A program made the position numbers and the translations under genes. The notes under the pieces were generated by a model that ran no database searches, was not told the origin of the DNA, and worked only from the letters and a program-made list of their open reading frames with translations. A stretch of DNA of 7,722 bases from Ignavibacteriales bacterium (GTDB lineage: Bacteria; Bacteroidota; Ignavibacteria; Ignavibacteriales; Melioribacteraceae): assembly GCA_020059785.1 (NCBI GenBank), contig JAGVBL010000275.1, positions 1 to 7,722 on the forward strand, read 5' to 3'. The stretch's first letter is position 1; each line of letters opens with the position of its first letter. Positions 1-7,173 of the stretch are shown in pieces.

Positions 1-2
1 AT

Positions 3-1196
3 GAAGTTAATGAATCCCTCGGTGGTCTGGAAAGTCTTATTAAGCTAAAGACAAAGCTTAATGCAAAAGGGATCAAACTAATACTCGATTTTGTACCAAA
101 TCGTTTTAATGCAGATACAAAATTGTTGCAAACCAATCCCGAAATATTTTTATCGGTTGATAAGGAATCATTTCACAAAGATTCTCATACCTATTATCAG
201 CCCGATAAAAATGAAGAGAAGTATTATGCGCATGGAAGGGACCCGTTTTTTCCGGCTTGGCAGGACACAGTTCAAATAAATTTTTTCAGTACAGAAGCCA
301 GAAAGTTTTTAACAGATATCCTTCTTAACCTAATTAATGTTTGTGATGGAGTTAGGTGCGATATGGCAATGCTATCTCTTAACAATGTATTTAATAATAC
401 CTGGGCAGGTGCATTATCAAGAAAAAACATTGTACCGCTTACAACGGAATTCTGGGCGGATGTAATTAGACCTGTAAAAAACAAACGAAATGATTTTCTC
501 TTTATAGCAGAAGCTTACTGGAATCTTGAATGGGAGCTTCAACAGTTGGGATTTGATTACACGTATGATAAAAGTTTTACAGATAGACTTAAGAACGATT
601 CGGCTGTTTCAATTAAAGAGCATCTTAACGCAGAAATGGATTATCAGGTTAGATCTCTTCGCTTCATTGAAAATCATGATGAAGAAAGAGCGTTTTCAAT
701 TCTTGGGAAGGAAAAATCTAAAGCAGCCGCAATTATTATCAGCACAATACCGGGGATGAGATTTTTTTACGACGGTCAGTTCGAAGGGAAAAAAATAAAA
801 TTGCCGGTTCAGCTCGGCAGAGAACCGGACGAACAGGTTAATAATGAACTTGTTGAGTTTTATAACAAACTTTTCTCAATTACAAAAGAAGACATTTTTA
901 AGAAAGGTGAATGGAAATTATTAGAACCGATTACGTCCTGGGAAGGAAACTATTCCTTTAAAAACATTATTGCTTGGCATTGGACTTATCAACAGGAAAA
1001 ACGGATCGTCATAGTAAATTATTCTAACGTAGTTTCAACATGCCGGTTAAAAATAGATACGCGTGGGTACCCTGAATTATTCGAGCTGAAAGATTTGTTA
1101 AACAACCAGGATTATTTGAGATCTGCCGAAGAAGTTTTTCATACCGGATTATATATAGAGCTGAAACCCTACCAGTCGCATATTTTTAGTTATTGA
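3..1196 (+). CDS. GH13 alpha-amylase-family glycosyl hydrolase, 5'-truncated by the window edge
   Basis: The reading frame is open from base 3, the first complete codon, to a TGA at 1194-1196, giving 397 codons without a start, so the N-terminus lies outside the window. An internal ATG at 123 is not the true start because conserved GH13 sequence lies before it. Numbering from base 3, the motifs are region I LDFVPNR (Asp29), region II DGVRCDMAML with the nucleophile Asp120, region III FIAEAYW with the acid/base Glu170, and region IV IENHDEER with Asp226. The full catalytic triad is therefore present. The sequences HGRDPFFPAW and LPVQLGREPDE match, from memory, a poorly characterised bacterial GH13 group. 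The C-terminal 110 or so residues look like the beta-sheet domain C. About 90-100 N-terminal residues are probably missing. The enzyme likely acts on alpha-glucosidic bonds; its substrate and location cannot be told. Oddity: the normally invariant region I His is Arg34. Confidence 0.9.
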   Translation, partial: EVNESLGGLESLIKLKTKLNAKGIKLILDFVPNRFNADTKLLQTNPEIFLSVDKESFHKDSHTYYQPDKNEEKYYAHGRDPFFPAWQDTVQINFFSTEARKFLTDILLNLINVCDGVRCDMAMLSLNNVFNNTWAGALSRKNIVPLTTEFWADVIRPVKNKRNDFLFIAEAYWNLEWELQQLGFDYTYDKSFTDRLKNDSAVSIKEHLNAEMDYQVRSLRFIENHDEERAFSILGKEKSKAAAIIISTIPGMRFFYDGQFEGKKIKLPVQLGREPDEQVNNELVEFYNKLFSITKEDIFKKGEWKLLEPITSWEGNYSFKNIIAWHWTYQQEKRIVIVNYSNVVSTCRLKIDTRGYPELFELKDLLNNQDYLRSAEEVFHTGLYIELKPYQSHIFSY

Positions 1197-1217
1197 TCCG
1201 AAGCCGGGATTTTAATT

Positions 1218-1252
1218 GAGGTTCTCTAATGATTTATTTCTTAGAGAACCTC
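1218..1252 (+). terminator. Stem-loop terminator between convergent genes
   Basis: A perfect 12-bp inverted repeat (GAGGTTCTCTAA at 1218-1229 and TTAGAGAACCTC at 1241-1252) encloses an 11-base loop. It starts 21 bases after the glycosidase stop. On the plus strand it is followed by TATAATTTTTCT, which fits intrinsic termination. On the minus strand the stem lies 10 bases past the stop of the envelope-protein gene, but the tract after it (AATTAAAATC) is poor in T, so termination in that direction is less certain. The 1197-1262 gap holds nothing else recognisable. Confidence 0.85.
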
Positions 1253-1262
1253 TATAATTTTT

Positions 1263-2156
1263 CTAAAATGTAAAAGTCACACCAAATTTAATTGTTTCAT
1301 AAGTTAGAGGTGTTTCAGTATTAAATGGCCAATTCATCTTTTCCTTTTTCAAACTATAGAATGCATAGTTGTATCCGTTCTTAAGAAGGAAGTTTACAAT
1401 TGGTCCGGCAATTGGAGAGGCATCAATTACTTCATCAATAAATTTATCTAAAGCATTCAACCCGGCCATCTCAATAGCATAGCTGCCAATATGCTTCCAG
1501 AAAACGTAACGGGGAAAAATTACCGCAGCTTCATATCCGGCATTTAATGAAACCATCCCGAAACTAAAATTAACTCCGCCTTCTGTTAAAGTACCAAACC
1601 GGAGATTACCATCATATCTCTTAAGTATTTCAGTATCATCAATTGCATTCTGTGCCCCAATAAATGGAAGAATTGAAACAGGGTAATCTTTCATCTCGAG
1701 TTTAGACCAGGTGATTGCAGATTGTACATACGGATTGATTTTAATGTTATCGAAGTTGTAACCGTATCCATTTCTTTTACCGAAACCGAACCTGAGTAAT
1801 TCAGAAGGTAATTCATCATATTTTCTTTTTTCGGATCTAAGCTTTGTAGAAAGCTGTGATAGAAATGAATATTTCTCTTCAAAGTATTGAATGCCTTCTT
1901 CATACGGTTCGTCGTGTGTAGCAAATCCAAGTTTGATTTCCAGCAGACCTACATTAGAGAGTTTACTGAATAATTTTTGGTGATCAGGATTACTCAAGCC
2001 CCAGTTAACTTCTATAAACGGATTGCCCCCTCTCCAGTGCCACCAATCGTCATCCCAATCCCATCCGCTGCTTTTTGATAGACTGAAGTTTTGTGCTTTT
2101 AATGAAAGAGAGAGGGTAATAAAAAACAAAAAAAATAAGAGTAATTTTTTATTCAT
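1263..2156 (-). CDS. Secreted, probably outer-membrane protein of unknown function
   Basis: The predicted protein has 297 residues and I do not recognise its family. It has a clear signal peptide: MNKK, a hydrophobic core rich in Leu and Phe, then a likely cleavage after KAQ (residues 20-22). The mature N-terminus carries a striking Trp/Asp cluster, GWDWDDDWWHWR, at 31-42. The rest has alternating polar and aromatic stretches, and the last residues, GVTFTF, end in Phe, as in many outer-membrane beta-barrels. A hydrophobic stretch near the C-terminal third (AGPIVNFLL) is short and is more likely packed inside the fold than a membrane anchor. The ATG at 2156 is preferred over an in-frame GTG at 2165 because GGAG sits 8 bases upstream of the ATG and overlaps the GTG. 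It lies 69 bases behind the response regulator with no visible terminator between them, so co-transcription is plausible. A barrel fold is inferred, not shown. Confidence 0.75.
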   Translation of the reverse strand: MNKKLLLFFLFFITLSLSLKAQNFSLSKSSGWDWDDDWWHWRGGNPFIEVNWGLSNPDHQKLFSKLSNVGLLEIKLGFATHDEPYEEGIQYFEEKYSFLSQLSTKLRSEKRKYDELPSELLRFGFGKRNGYGYNFDNIKINPYVQSAITWSKLEMKDYPVSILPFIGAQNAIDDTEILKRYDGNLRFGTLTEGGVNFSFGMVSLNAGYEAAVIFPRYVFWKHIGSYAIEMAGLNALDKFIDEVIDASPIAGPIVNFLLKNGYNYAFYSLKKEKMNWPFNTETPLTYETIKFGVTFTF

Positions 2157-2164
2157 TGTAGTCA

Positions 2165-2168
2165 CTCC
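2165..2168 (-). promoter_or_regulatory. Shine-Dalgarno site that fixes the envelope-protein start
   Basis: GGAG on the minus strand lies 8 bases before the ATG at 2156. The same bases overlap the alternative GTG start at 2165, which would then have no ribosome binding site, so the shorter protein is favoured. Confidence 0.7.
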
Positions 2169-2225
2169 AAATATTTATTCTCGAATTTAGACGAAACTAC
2201 ATGTGAGTTGGTTACAGGATGAATT

Positions 2226-2642
2226 TTAAGAGCTGGAAGAATTATTGAATTTTTTTCCTGTCTTTTGATGCAGAGTGTTAAACAACGCATCCAGAAGTAC
2301 GTCGTTCTGAACGGGTTTTGTTATAAATAGATCAACACCCGCATCATAAGCATTATCTTTGTCTTTCTGAAAGGCATGTGCTGATAAACCAACGATAGGC
2401 ATATCGGAATGTTCGGTTGACTTTCGGATTTCCCTTGTTAGTTGAAGCCCGTCCTTTTTACCCCGTAATGAAATATCCATCAAAATTAAATCGAACTTTT
2501 GTTCATTCATTTTCTGGTAGAAAGTATCTGCAGAATCGCAAACGGCTACAGTGAAATATTTGCGAAGGAAAAACTGTAGAAATTTTTGATTTTCAAAATC
2601 GTCTTCAACAATTAACAATAAGGGCTTTTCATGTGATGTCAT
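2226..2642 (-). CDS. Single-domain response regulator (CheY-like receiver)
   Basis: The 138-residue protein consists of one receiver domain and a short Ser-rich tail (NNSSSS). The receiver features are complete: hydrophobic beta-1 followed by the acidic pocket Glu13-Asp14-Asp15, phosphoacceptor Asp56 in LILMDISL, switch residue Ser87 in GLSAHAF, and Lys109-Pro110 in ITKPV. There is no DNA-binding or enzymatic output domain, so it must act through protein contacts or as a relay, in the manner of CheY, Spo0F or the detached receivers of hybrid kinases. The sequence around MDISLRGKKDGLQLTREIR is of the kind found in receivers attached to hybrid histidine kinases. No kinase gene is in the window, so its partner is unknown. 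The ATG at 2642 has only a weak purine-rich AAAGAAAG upstream. The gene follows carB by 66 bases but has a good promoter of its own. Confidence 0.93.
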   Translation of the reverse strand: MTSHEKPLLLIVEDDFENQKFLQFFLRKYFTVAVCDSADTFYQKMNEQKFDLILMDISLRGKKDGLQLTREIRKSTEHSDMPIVGLSAHAFQKDKDNAYDAGVDLFITKPVQNDVLLDALFNTLHQKTGKKFNNSSSS

Positions 2643-2667
2643 GATAAGCTTTCTTTAATTGACGCCA

Positions 2668-2698
2668 CAAATATAGTTATAAATTTAAAAAGTGTAAA
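2668..2698 (-). promoter_or_regulatory. Promoter for the response regulator
   Basis: On the minus strand TTTACA (2698-2693) is followed after exactly 17 bases by TATATT (2675-2670), each one mismatch from the sigma-70 consensus. The second box also reads TATATTTG (2675-2668), a full match to the Bacteroidetes -7 box TAnnTTTG, although no TTTG is seen at -33. Transcription would start roughly 20 bases before the ATG at 2642. The AT-rich background makes chance matches possible, but the spacing and location are right. Confidence 0.6.
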
Positions 2699-2708
2699 TA
2701 ATTTTTCG

Positions 2709-5700
2709 CTAATATTCATCCCAGCTCTTTATAGTAAGATTTTGGGGATTTTTGTTGGAAAGAGCTTCGGCCAACCGCATTGCAAGCTGACGGTTTGTTA
2801 TTAAAGGAATTTTATAATCTACTGCGGTTCTACGGATTAAATAATCGTTGGTTAATTCTTCTTCCTGAAAATTCTTGGGTATGTTAATAACAAGATCAAT
2901 TTTACCGGATTTCAGAATTTCTATAGAATTTGGCGACTTACCGCTAATAGGCCATTCAAGTGTTTCTACGGGAATATCATTTGCCTTCATAAATTTAGCA
3001 GTTCCCGGTGTTGCGTAAAAAATTATTCCGAGTTTAATTAACTGTCTTGCCGGTTCTAATAATTCGGACTTAGATTCAATAGTACCGGAAGAGATAAATA
3101 TTGATCTGATTGGAAATCTGTAGCCCACGGCAACAAGTGCTTTAAGAAACGCATCGTCAAAATCGTCACCCAAACAAGCAACCTCTCCTGTAGATGCCAT
3201 TTCAACTCCGGTTGTTGGATCCGCTCCTTCCAATCGCGTAAATGAAAACTCGGGAGCCTTAACACCAACATAATCCAGGGAGTAGATATTATCCGGAATT
3301 ACTTCCACTTTCTTTCCAACAATAACCCTGGTAGCAACTTCAATAAAATTTTTCTTTAATGTTTTAGAAATAAATGGAAAACTTCTTGAAGCGCGAAGAT
3401 TACATTCAATTACTTTTACTTTATTGTCTTTAGCAAGGAATTGAATATTAAACGGTCCATTGATATTGAGCGATTTTGAAATGTCCGATGAAAATTTCTT
3501 AATCTGCCTGATTGTTTCAAGATATGTTCTTTGTGCGGGCAGAACCAGAGTAGCATCGCCGGAATGGACGCCAGCGTTTTCTACATGTTCTGAAATAGCC
3601 GAGCAGATTATTTTGCCGTTTTGAGCAACCGCATCAAATTCAAGCTCCTTTGCATTTACCAGGAATTTGGAAATTACTACGGGTGATTCGGGAGATACAT
3701 CCACAGCTTTTTGTAAAAACTTTGTTAATTCGATATCATCTGTTGCAATTGCCATTGCAGCTCCGCTTAATACGTAAGATGGACGAACAAGAACGGGATA
3801 ACCAACTTTATTTGCAAATACAAGAGCATCCTGAAGTGTTGATAGTTTACTCCACTCCGGCTGTTCAATTCCTAATTCATCAAGCATTGCAGAAAATTTA
3901 CTTCTGTCTTCCGCTTTATCAATTGATTGGGGCGAAGTCCCTAGTATTTTTATTCCAATCTTATGAAGTTTTAATGCCAGGTTGTTAGGAGTTTGACCTC
4001 CCATCGATACAATAACACCTTTTGGTTTTATCGCATCATAAATTTCCCAGATCGTTTCTGTTGTTAACTCTTCAAAAAACAGGGCATCGGACTGGTCGTA
4101 ATCTGTACTAACGGTTTCAGGATTACAATTTACAATAACCGTTTTATAACCGAGCTCTCTTAATGTTTTACCGGTATTTACACAACACCAGTCAAATTCA
4201 ACCGAGCTGCCAATGCGGTAAGGACCAGAGCCAATAATAACGATACTTTCTTTAAGCTTGAAATCGAAATCGTGTACCGTGCTATTGTATGTTAAGTATA
4301 GATAATTTGTTTTAGCCGGATATTCTGCAGCAAGCGTATCGATATGCTGAATGAAAGGATTGATTGAATATTTCCTTCTGAGTAGATAAACGTCGTGAGC
4401 ATCCTTGCCTAACAGGTTTGCAATTTGCCGGTCAGAAAATCCATGCTGCTTGGCTTCTAATAATAATTCCTTACTGATACTTTTATGATTACCTATTTTC
4501 TTTTCGATATTAACAATATTCTGGATTTTATATAAGAACCATTTGTTAATATGCGTTAAGGAATGAACCCAATCGACCGAATAACCCTGTTTAAGTGCCT
4601 GAACAACTGCGAAGATTCTTTCTTCTGTTGGATTTTTTAGTGCTTCTTCCAACTCTTCAAATTCAACTTTTGTTCTGCTTGCAGTTAAACCATCCACACC
4701 AATATCGAGCATACGCATCGCTTTCTGGATAGCTTCTTCAAACTTTCTTCCGATAGCCATTACTTCGCCGACCGATTTCATCGAAGAGCCGAGTTTTCGT
4801 TTTACCAAACGGAATTTCTTTAAATCCCACCTTGGTACTTTAATAACAATGTAATCGAGAGCAGGTTCGAAAAATGCTTTTGTGGTTTTTGTAATTGAGT
4901 TGGGAAGTTCATGTAATCCATAACCGAGAGCAAGCTTAGCTGCAACAAATGCCAGCGGGTAACCGGTTGCTTTGGATGCGAGTGCAGAGCTTCTTGAGAG
5001 ACGGGCATTTACTTCTATTACTCTATAATCTTCAGAATCAGGATCGAGTGCATATTGAATGTTACACTCACCAACAATTCCAAGATGGCGTATGGTTCTA
5101 ATTGCTATTTCGCGGAGTTTATGATACTCGGTGTTTGTAAGAGTCTGACTGGGAGCAACGACAATACTTTCTCCGGTATGAATTCCCATCGGATCAATAT
5201 TTTCCATATTACATACGGTTATGCAGTTATCATATTTATCACGAACAACTTCATATTCAATTTCTTTCCATCCTTCAAGATATTCTTCAACCAAAATTTG
5301 TGATGAATAAGAGAGAGCTTTAGAAGCAATTTTTTTGACTTCATTTTTATTTCTACAAATTCCTGAACCGAGCCCGCCAAGCGCATAGGCGATTCTTATA
5401 ATAACAGGAAAGCCGATTTCCTCTGCATATTGAATAGCATCTTCTACTCTATTTACCGCTTTACTCTGAGGAAATTTTACATCTATTTCCGAAAGTTTAT
5501 TACAGAATAATTGTCTGTCTTCAGTATTCTCTATTGCGTCTATCTGGGTGCCCAGTACCTGCACTTTATATTTTTTAAGAATTCCTTCACGGTGAAGCGC
5601 CAAACCGCAATTTAAAGCTGTTTGACCTCCGAACCCTAAAATAATTCCATCGGGCTTCTCTTTCTTGATTACACGTTCAACATAATGTGTGTTAATGGGA

Positions 5701-5888
5701 AGCAAGTAAACTTTATCTGCCAAATAATCGGATGTTTGAATTGTAGCAATATTGGGATTAATAAGTATTGTAAAGATTCCTTCCTCTTTTAATGCTTTTA
5801 TTGCCTGAGAACCCGAATAATCAAATTCACCGGCTTCTCCAATTTTAAGAGCCGAGCTTCCAATAATTAAAACTTTTTTGTGTTTCAT
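2709..5888 (-). CDS. carB: Carbamoyl phosphate synthetase large (synthetase) subunit, CAD-like
   Basis: The 1059-residue protein takes ammonia from CarA, bicarbonate and two ATP to make carbamoyl phosphate for pyrimidine and arginine synthesis. It is complete (E. coli CarB is about 1073). Domain order is first ATP-grasp half (about 1-400, GEFDYSGSQA near 20-29, GGQTALNC near 87-94, metal ligands Gln278, Glu292, Asn294), oligomerisation region (about 400-540), second ATP-grasp half (about 545-925, SSVEFDWCCV at 561-570, Gln816, Glu828, Asn830), and an MGS-like allosteric domain (about 930-1059). Wording such as EVNARLSRSSALAS, KVPRWDLKKF, SGAAM and VIECNLRASRSFPF follows animal CAD rather than E. 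coli. In the allosteric domain Thr960 and Thr963 align with E. coli Thr974 and Thr977, but Trp979 stands where E. coli has the nucleotide-binding Lys993. The start ATG lies 8 bases after the carA stop with AAGGGA before it, so the two genes are translated as a pair. Confidence 0.98.
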   Translation of the reverse strand: MKHKKVLIIGSSALKIGEAGEFDYSGSQAIKALKEEGIFTILINPNIATIQTSDYLADKVYLLPINTHYVERVIKKEKPDGIILGFGGQTALNCGLALHREGILKKYKVQVLGTQIDAIENTEDRQLFCNKLSEIDVKFPQSKAVNRVEDAIQYAEEIGFPVIIRIAYALGGLGSGICRNKNEVKKIASKALSYSSQILVEEYLEGWKEIEYEVVRDKYDNCITVCNMENIDPMGIHTGESIVVAPSQTLTNTEYHKLREIAIRTIRHLGIVGECNIQYALDPDSEDYRVIEVNARLSRSSALASKATGYPLAFVAAKLALGYGLHELPNSITKTTKAFFEPALDYIVIKVPRWDLKKFRLVKRKLGSSMKSVGEVMAIGRKFEEAIQKAMRMLDIGVDGLTASRTKVEFEELEEALKNPTEERIFAVVQALKQGYSVDWVHSLTHINKWFLYKIQNIVNIEKKIGNHKSISKELLLEAKQHGFSDRQIANLLGKDAHDVYLLRRKYSINPFIQHIDTLAAEYPAKTNYLYLTYNSTVHDFDFKLKESIVIIGSGPYRIGSSVEFDWCCVNTGKTLRELGYKTVIVNCNPETVSTDYDQSDALFFEELTTETIWEIYDAIKPKGVIVSMGGQTPNNLALKLHKIGIKILGTSPQSIDKAEDRSKFSAMLDELGIEQPEWSKLSTLQDALVFANKVGYPVLVRPSYVLSGAAMAIATDDIELTKFLQKAVDVSPESPVVISKFLVNAKELEFDAVAQNGKIICSAISEHVENAGVHSGDATLVLPAQRTYLETIRQIKKFSSDISKSLNINGPFNIQFLAKDNKVKVIECNLRASRSFPFISKTLKKNFIEVATRVIVGKKVEVIPDNIYSLDYVGVKAPEFSFTRLEGADPTTGVEMASTGEVACLGDDFDDAFLKALVAVGYRFPIRSIFISSGTIESKSELLEPARQLIKLGIIFYATPGTAKFMKANDIPVETLEWPISGKSPNSIEILKSGKIDLVINIPKNFQEEELTNDYLIRRTAVDYKIPLITNRQLAMRLAEALSNKNPQNLTIKSWDEY

Positions 5889-5892
5889 TTAT

Positions 5893-5898
5893 TCCCTT
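5893..5898 (-). promoter_or_regulatory. Shine-Dalgarno site of carB, overlapping the carA stop
   Basis: AAGGGA on the minus strand begins inside the carA TAA codon and ends 4 bases before the carB ATG. This arrangement suggests that translation of the two subunits is coupled, which would help keep them in equal amounts. Confidence 0.65.
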
Positions 5899-6979
5899 AT
5901 TTCAAGTCTTTTAAAAATTCATCAAATATAAATGAGGTATCAACAGGTCCGGGTGCTGCTTCCGGATGAAATTGAACACTTCTAAAAGGAAGCTTCTCAT
6001 GCCTGATCCCTTCATTGGAATAATCATTTAAATTTTCGAACCAGGGCTCCCATCCGCGAGGCAGTGATTTTGTATCAACTGCAAAACTATGGTTCTGAGA
6101 TGTTACATAACATTTATTGGAATCAACTTCTTTAACCGGCTGGTTCTGACTTCTGTGCCCGTATTTTAATTTATATGTTTTTGCACCCGCTGCCAATGAA
6201 AGGATTTGGTGACCCATACAAATACCAAGTATTGGAACTTGCCGCTTTAATAATTTTTGTGTTGAGGAAACTAATTGTTTATAAACAGCCGGGTTGCCCG
6301 GTCCATTAGAAATTACTACTCCGTCAAATTCTTCGCCGCTGAATTCATAATCGTATGGAACTCTTAATACTGTTACATCTCTTTGTAAAAGATTAGTAAG
6401 AATACTTTTTTTACATCCGCAATCGATTAATAATATTTTTGAACTTCCGCTTCCATATTTCTCCTTTTTTGTAATAGTTACCTGAGAAATAAGATTTTCT
6501 ACATCCGGATCATAGTAATCAACTTTATCCTCGCCAATTATAATCTTACCTAACATGGTTCCGTGCTCACGTAAAATTTTTGTTAGTCTTCTTGTATCAA
6601 TTCCGTAAAGCCCGGGAATGTGATGTTTCTTTAACCAGTTGGATAAACTTTGAAAAGCATTCCAGTGACTGAAAAGCTCGGATTGTTCTGATACTACCAG
6701 ACCCTGAATTTGAATTCTGTTCGATTCAAAATATTCGGGAATATCATCGTTGATATTAAATTCAGGGATTCCATAATTTCCAATTAATGGATAAGTCATA
6801 ACTAGAATTTGACCTTTATAGGAAGGATCGGTTAAAGTTTCCGGATAACCAACCATACCGGTATTAAAAACAACTTCGCCGGCAGTAGATGAATGATGTC
6901 CAAAAACTGTTCCTTCAAAAACACTTCCGTCCTTTAGTTTTAGTCTGGCTTTGCTCTTGAGTGCGGTTTTTTTGCTCAA
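5897..6979 (-). CDS. carA: Carbamoyl phosphate synthetase small (glutamine amidotransferase) subunit
   Basis: The 360-residue protein hydrolyses glutamine and passes ammonia to CarB. The N-terminal CPSase small-chain domain (about 11-150) contains STAGEVVFNTGMVGYPETL and YGIDTRRLTKILREHGTM. The class I GATase domain (about 181-358) carries nucleophile Cys254 in GICMGHQ and the His338/Glu340 pair in QFHPE, so the triad is intact. Several stretches, notably DPSYKGQILVMTYPLIGNYG and TSQNHSFAVDTKSLP, follow the animal CAD glutaminase domain more closely than E. coli CarA. The start is TTG: an in-frame TAG lies only three codons upstream (6991-6989), no ATG or GTG occurs before the conserved domain begins, and AGGA sits 7 bases before the TTG. 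It is the first gene of a carA-carB operon and is divergent from the receptor gene at 7196. Confidence 0.97.
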   Translation of the reverse strand: MSKKTALKSKARLKLKDGSVFEGTVFGHHSSTAGEVVFNTGMVGYPETLTDPSYKGQILVMTYPLIGNYGIPEFNINDDIPEYFESNRIQIQGLVVSEQSELFSHWNAFQSLSNWLKKHHIPGLYGIDTRRLTKILREHGTMLGKIIIGEDKVDYYDPDVENLISQVTITKKEKYGSGSSKILLIDCGCKKSILTNLLQRDVTVLRVPYDYEFSGEEFDGVVISNGPGNPAVYKQLVSSTQKLLKRQVPILGICMGHQILSLAAGAKTYKLKYGHRSQNQPVKEVDSNKCYVTSQNHSFAVDTKSLPRGWEPWFENLNDYSNEGIRHEKLPFRSVQFHPEAAPGPVDTSFIFDEFLKDLK

Positions 6980-6986
6980 TTTAAAA

Positions 6987-6990
6987 TCCT
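6987..6990 (-). promoter_or_regulatory. Shine-Dalgarno site that supports the TTG start of carA
   Basis: AGGA on the minus strand ends 7 bases before the TTG codon at 6979. Together with the in-frame stop just upstream, it leaves TTG as the only reasonable initiation codon. Confidence 0.65.
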
Positions 6991-7037
6991 AATAGTAATT
7001 AAGAATTGGTCTGGGCAGGGGAGTGATTCCAGATAAA

Positions 7038-7078
7038 GAAAATTTTGAAAATTGCCCGCAAAAGGTAACAAAATTTTC
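7038..7078. repeat. 10-bp perfect inverted repeat in the carA leader
   Basis: GAAAATTTTG (7038-7047) and its exact reverse complement CAAAATTTTC (7069-7078) are separated by 21 bases. Each arm is itself built on the palindrome AAAATTTT, so this could be a pair of protein-binding half-sites as well as an RNA stem. The AT-only cores make a chance origin possible. Confidence 0.45.
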
Positions 7079-7089
7079 CCATTGGAAAA
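7074..7089. repeat. Small hairpin overlapping the larger inverted repeat
   Basis: TTTTCC (7074-7079) and GGAAAA (7084-7089) form a perfect 6-bp stem with a 4-base loop. It shares 7074-7078 with one arm of the 7038-7078 repeat, so in a carA transcript starting further upstream the two structures would be mutually exclusive. Confidence 0.35.
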
Positions 7090-7165
7090 AATATAATGAT
7101 CACAGATTTTTCAATTAAATTTTTAACGCGAAATAATTGGTGTTTCATTACAACTAATACTTGTT

Positions 7166-7173
7166 TAATTTTG
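7166..7173 (+). promoter_or_regulatory. Possible -7 box of the TonB receptor gene
   Basis: TAATTTTG is an exact match to the Bacteroidetes -7 consensus TAnnTTTG and would start transcription about 16 bases before the ATG at 7196. No TTTG is found at the expected -33 distance. The box lies between TTACAA (7148-7153) and its reverse complement TTGTAA (7176-7181), which might mark an operator. Confidence 0.4.

Noticed and set aside
2157..2165. GTG start giving the envelope protein three extra residues (MTT)
   Set aside because: The GTG overlaps the GGAG ribosome binding site, which is ideally spaced for the ATG at 2156.
2167..2175. AATATTTG on the minus strand as a promoter box for the envelope protein
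   Set aside because: It has a mismatch in the first base and runs into the Shine-Dalgarno site, so transcription would start too late to include it.
3650..3988. 112-residue plus-strand open frame
   Set aside because: It is entirely antisense to carB, which is well conserved along this stretch, and its product has no recognisable motif.
5055..5303. 82-residue plus-strand open frame
   Set aside because: It is antisense to the first ATP-grasp half of carB and is explained by the codon pattern of that gene.
7095..7107. TGTGATCA on the minus strand as a CRP/FNR-type site
   Set aside because: Only one half-site is present; the other half does not follow at the required spacing.
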